Of a DNA stretch of 6,539 nt, positions 5,480 to 6,539 are shown piece after piece (the stretch's first letter is position 1; each line of letters starts with the position of its first letter). This stretch comes from Akkermansiaceae bacterium (GTDB lineage Bacteria > Verrucomicrobiota > Verrucomicrobiia > Verrucomicrobiales > Akkermansiaceae). The notes below the pieces were generated by a model. That model ran no database searches. It worked only from the letters and a program-made list of their open reading frames with translations, and was not told the origin of the DNA. Location: NCBI GenBank assembly GCA_028293225.1, contig JAQGPE010000126.1, positions 1-6,539 on the forward strand. The letters are read 5' to 3'. A program made the translations under genes and the position numbers.

Positions 5480-6539
5480 AAAGAACCGCCGTCCTTTTTC
5501 TCGCCGCCACCCTCGCGGTGGCCAGCGGCCAGGATTCGAAGAATCCCTACCTTTCCCTCCAGTTGGAGATGAAACAGGCCATCGCCCGCGGCAACGCGTG
5601 GCTGGCGCAACAACAGAAGGCCGATGGCAACTGGGATGATCCGGAGGTCCCCGCTTTCAGCGCCCTCGCCCTCACCGCCACGGTTCGCGATCCCGGCCTG
5701 GATCTGAAGAAGGAGTTTCCCGACAACATCGAGAAAGGCTTCCGCTGGCTCATCGCCCAGCAAAAGGAGGACGGCGGCATCTACAACCGCGGCCTCTCCG
5801 TCTACAACACCGCCACGGCCGTCACCGCCCTGACCGCCGCTGCCCGGGACGTCTACGAACCGGCCATCGTGAAGGGGCGCAAGCACCTGATCGGCCAGCA
5901 GTGGGACATCGGGAAAAAGAAGGAGACCGACGACAAGAACGACGGCGGCATCGGCTACGGTTCCAAAAACGACCGCACCGACCTTTCCAACACCTACCTC
6001 GCCGTCGAGGCGCTGGCGCTTTCCAGCAAGGTCGTCGAGGACGGCAAGCACGGCGACCAGCCCGACCTGGATTGGAACGCGGCGCTCACTTTCATCTCCC
6101 GCTGCCAGAACCTGCCGGAGACCAATGACCAGCCCTGGGCCAGCGACGACGAGAAGAACAAGGGCGGCTTCATCTACAACTCCTCCGAAAGCAAGGTCCC
6201 GCCGGAAACCCTGCCCAACGGCAAGGTGGCCCTGCGTTCCTACGGCTCCATGTCGTATGCCGGCCTGCTTTCCATGATCTACGCCAAGGTCGGCCCCGAC
6301 GACAAACGCGTAAAGGCGGTGAAGGAGTGGCTCGGCAAGAACTACACCATCGACGAGAACCCCGGCCTCGGCACCTCCGGCATGTACTACTACTATCAGA
6401 CCATGTCGAAGGCGCTGACTGTCGCGAAGGTCAACCGCCTGCAACTCGCCGACGGCAAGGAGGCCGACTGGCGCACCGACCTCGCCGAGGCCCTGCTGAA
6501 AAAGCAGAAGGGCGACGGCTCCTGGGCTAACGACAACGG
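5476..6539 (+). CDS. Exported prenyltransferase/squalene-oxidase-repeat protein (3' end cut by the window)
   Basis: The frame is open from the ATG at 5476 to the window edge (354 codons, no stop), so the protein is partial at its C-terminus. Residues 1-18 are a signal peptide (MKRTAVLFLAATLAVASG), so the mature protein is exported. The rest shows repeats of the squalene-hopene-cyclase/prenyltransferase alpha-alpha toroid: AWLAQQQKADGNW (41-53), RWLIAQQKEDGGIY (90-103), DGGIGYGS with DLSNTYLAVEALAL (156-163, 169-182), KGGFIYNSSES (229-239), a helix SYAGLLSMIYAKV, NYTIDENPGLGTSGMYYYYQ (289-308) and LLKKQKGDGSW (340-350). No DXDD cyclase acid motif is visible in the sequenced part, and classical squalene cyclases are about 630 residues and not exported this way. 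It is more likely a short secreted toroid protein, perhaps lacking about 20-50 residues here. Substrate and activity are unknown. It is third in the operon and overlaps the YdjY gene by 4 nt. Confidence 0.9.
   Translation, partial: MKRTAVLFLAATLAVASGQDSKNPYLSLQLEMKQAIARGNAWLAQQQKADGNWDDPEVPAFSALALTATVRDPGLDLKKEFPDNIEKGFRWLIAQQKEDGGIYNRGLSVYNTATAVTALTAAARDVYEPAIVKGRKHLIGQQWDIGKKKETDDKNDGGIGYGSKNDRTDLSNTYLAVEALALSSKVVEDGKHGDQPDLDWNAALTFISRCQNLPETNDQPWASDDEKNKGGFIYNSSESKVPPETLPNGKVALRSYGSMSYAGLLSMIYAKVGPDDKRVKAVKEWLGKNYTIDENPGLGTSGMYYYYQTMSKALTVAKVNRLQLADGKEADWRTDLAEALLKKQKGDGSWANDN

Noticed and set aside
5323..6444. Minus-strand open frame of 373 codons opposite the toroid-protein gene
   Set aside because: Its translation is Val/Gly/Leu-rich without motifs. 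The + strand frame has repeats of a known fold and overlaps its upstream neighbour in the ATGA manner.

Overview
This is a GC-rich, densely coding bacterial window with all recognised genes on the + strand. It most likely comes from the Verrucomicrobiota (Luteolibacter/Verrucomicrobiaceae-like), possibly a PVC-group relative. The assignment is inferred from protein style: a large secreted beta-rich protein ending in the Ig-like 'LSWP...YTLESSS...WTTV...FFRL' module typical of that phylum, and a YdjY-domain protein next to a secreted squalene-cyclase-like repeat protein, a pairing I associate with PVC bacteria. No phylogenetic marker was tested.

Layout. Bases 1-174 are AT-richer than the rest and hold the leader of the first gene, with a weak promoter candidate and short repeats. 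A 786-residue exported protein (175-2535) has an N-terminal jelly-roll-like domain, a middle region of unknown function and a C-terminal Ig-like module. A strong GC hairpin follows (2563-2592), whose arms can also pair with a third segment just before the next gene. Next is hisI (2658-3107, or from a TTG at 2622), the phosphoribosyl-AMP cyclohydrolase of histidine synthesis. Then comes rplS (3237-3593, ribosomal protein L19) with a candidate promoter, a near-perfect Shine-Dalgarno sequence and a textbook intrinsic terminator (3626-3662), so it looks monocistronic.

After that terminator a tightly packed three-gene unit begins: a membrane-anchored protein with a TPR-like helical stretch (3721-4701), an exported YdjY-domain protein (4706-5479, 4 nt later) and an exported prenyltransferase/squalene-oxidase-repeat protein (from 5476, overlapping by ATGA). 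The last gene is open to the right edge of the window and lacks its C-terminus. The spacing implies co-transcription and linked function in the cell envelope or periplasm, but the actual function is unknown.

The two housekeeping genes are routine. The parts least explained by known biology are the envelope unit at the right, the large secreted protein at the left, and the folded leader regions before hisI, rplS and the envelope unit. No RNA gene, mobile element, CRISPR array or integration site was seen.
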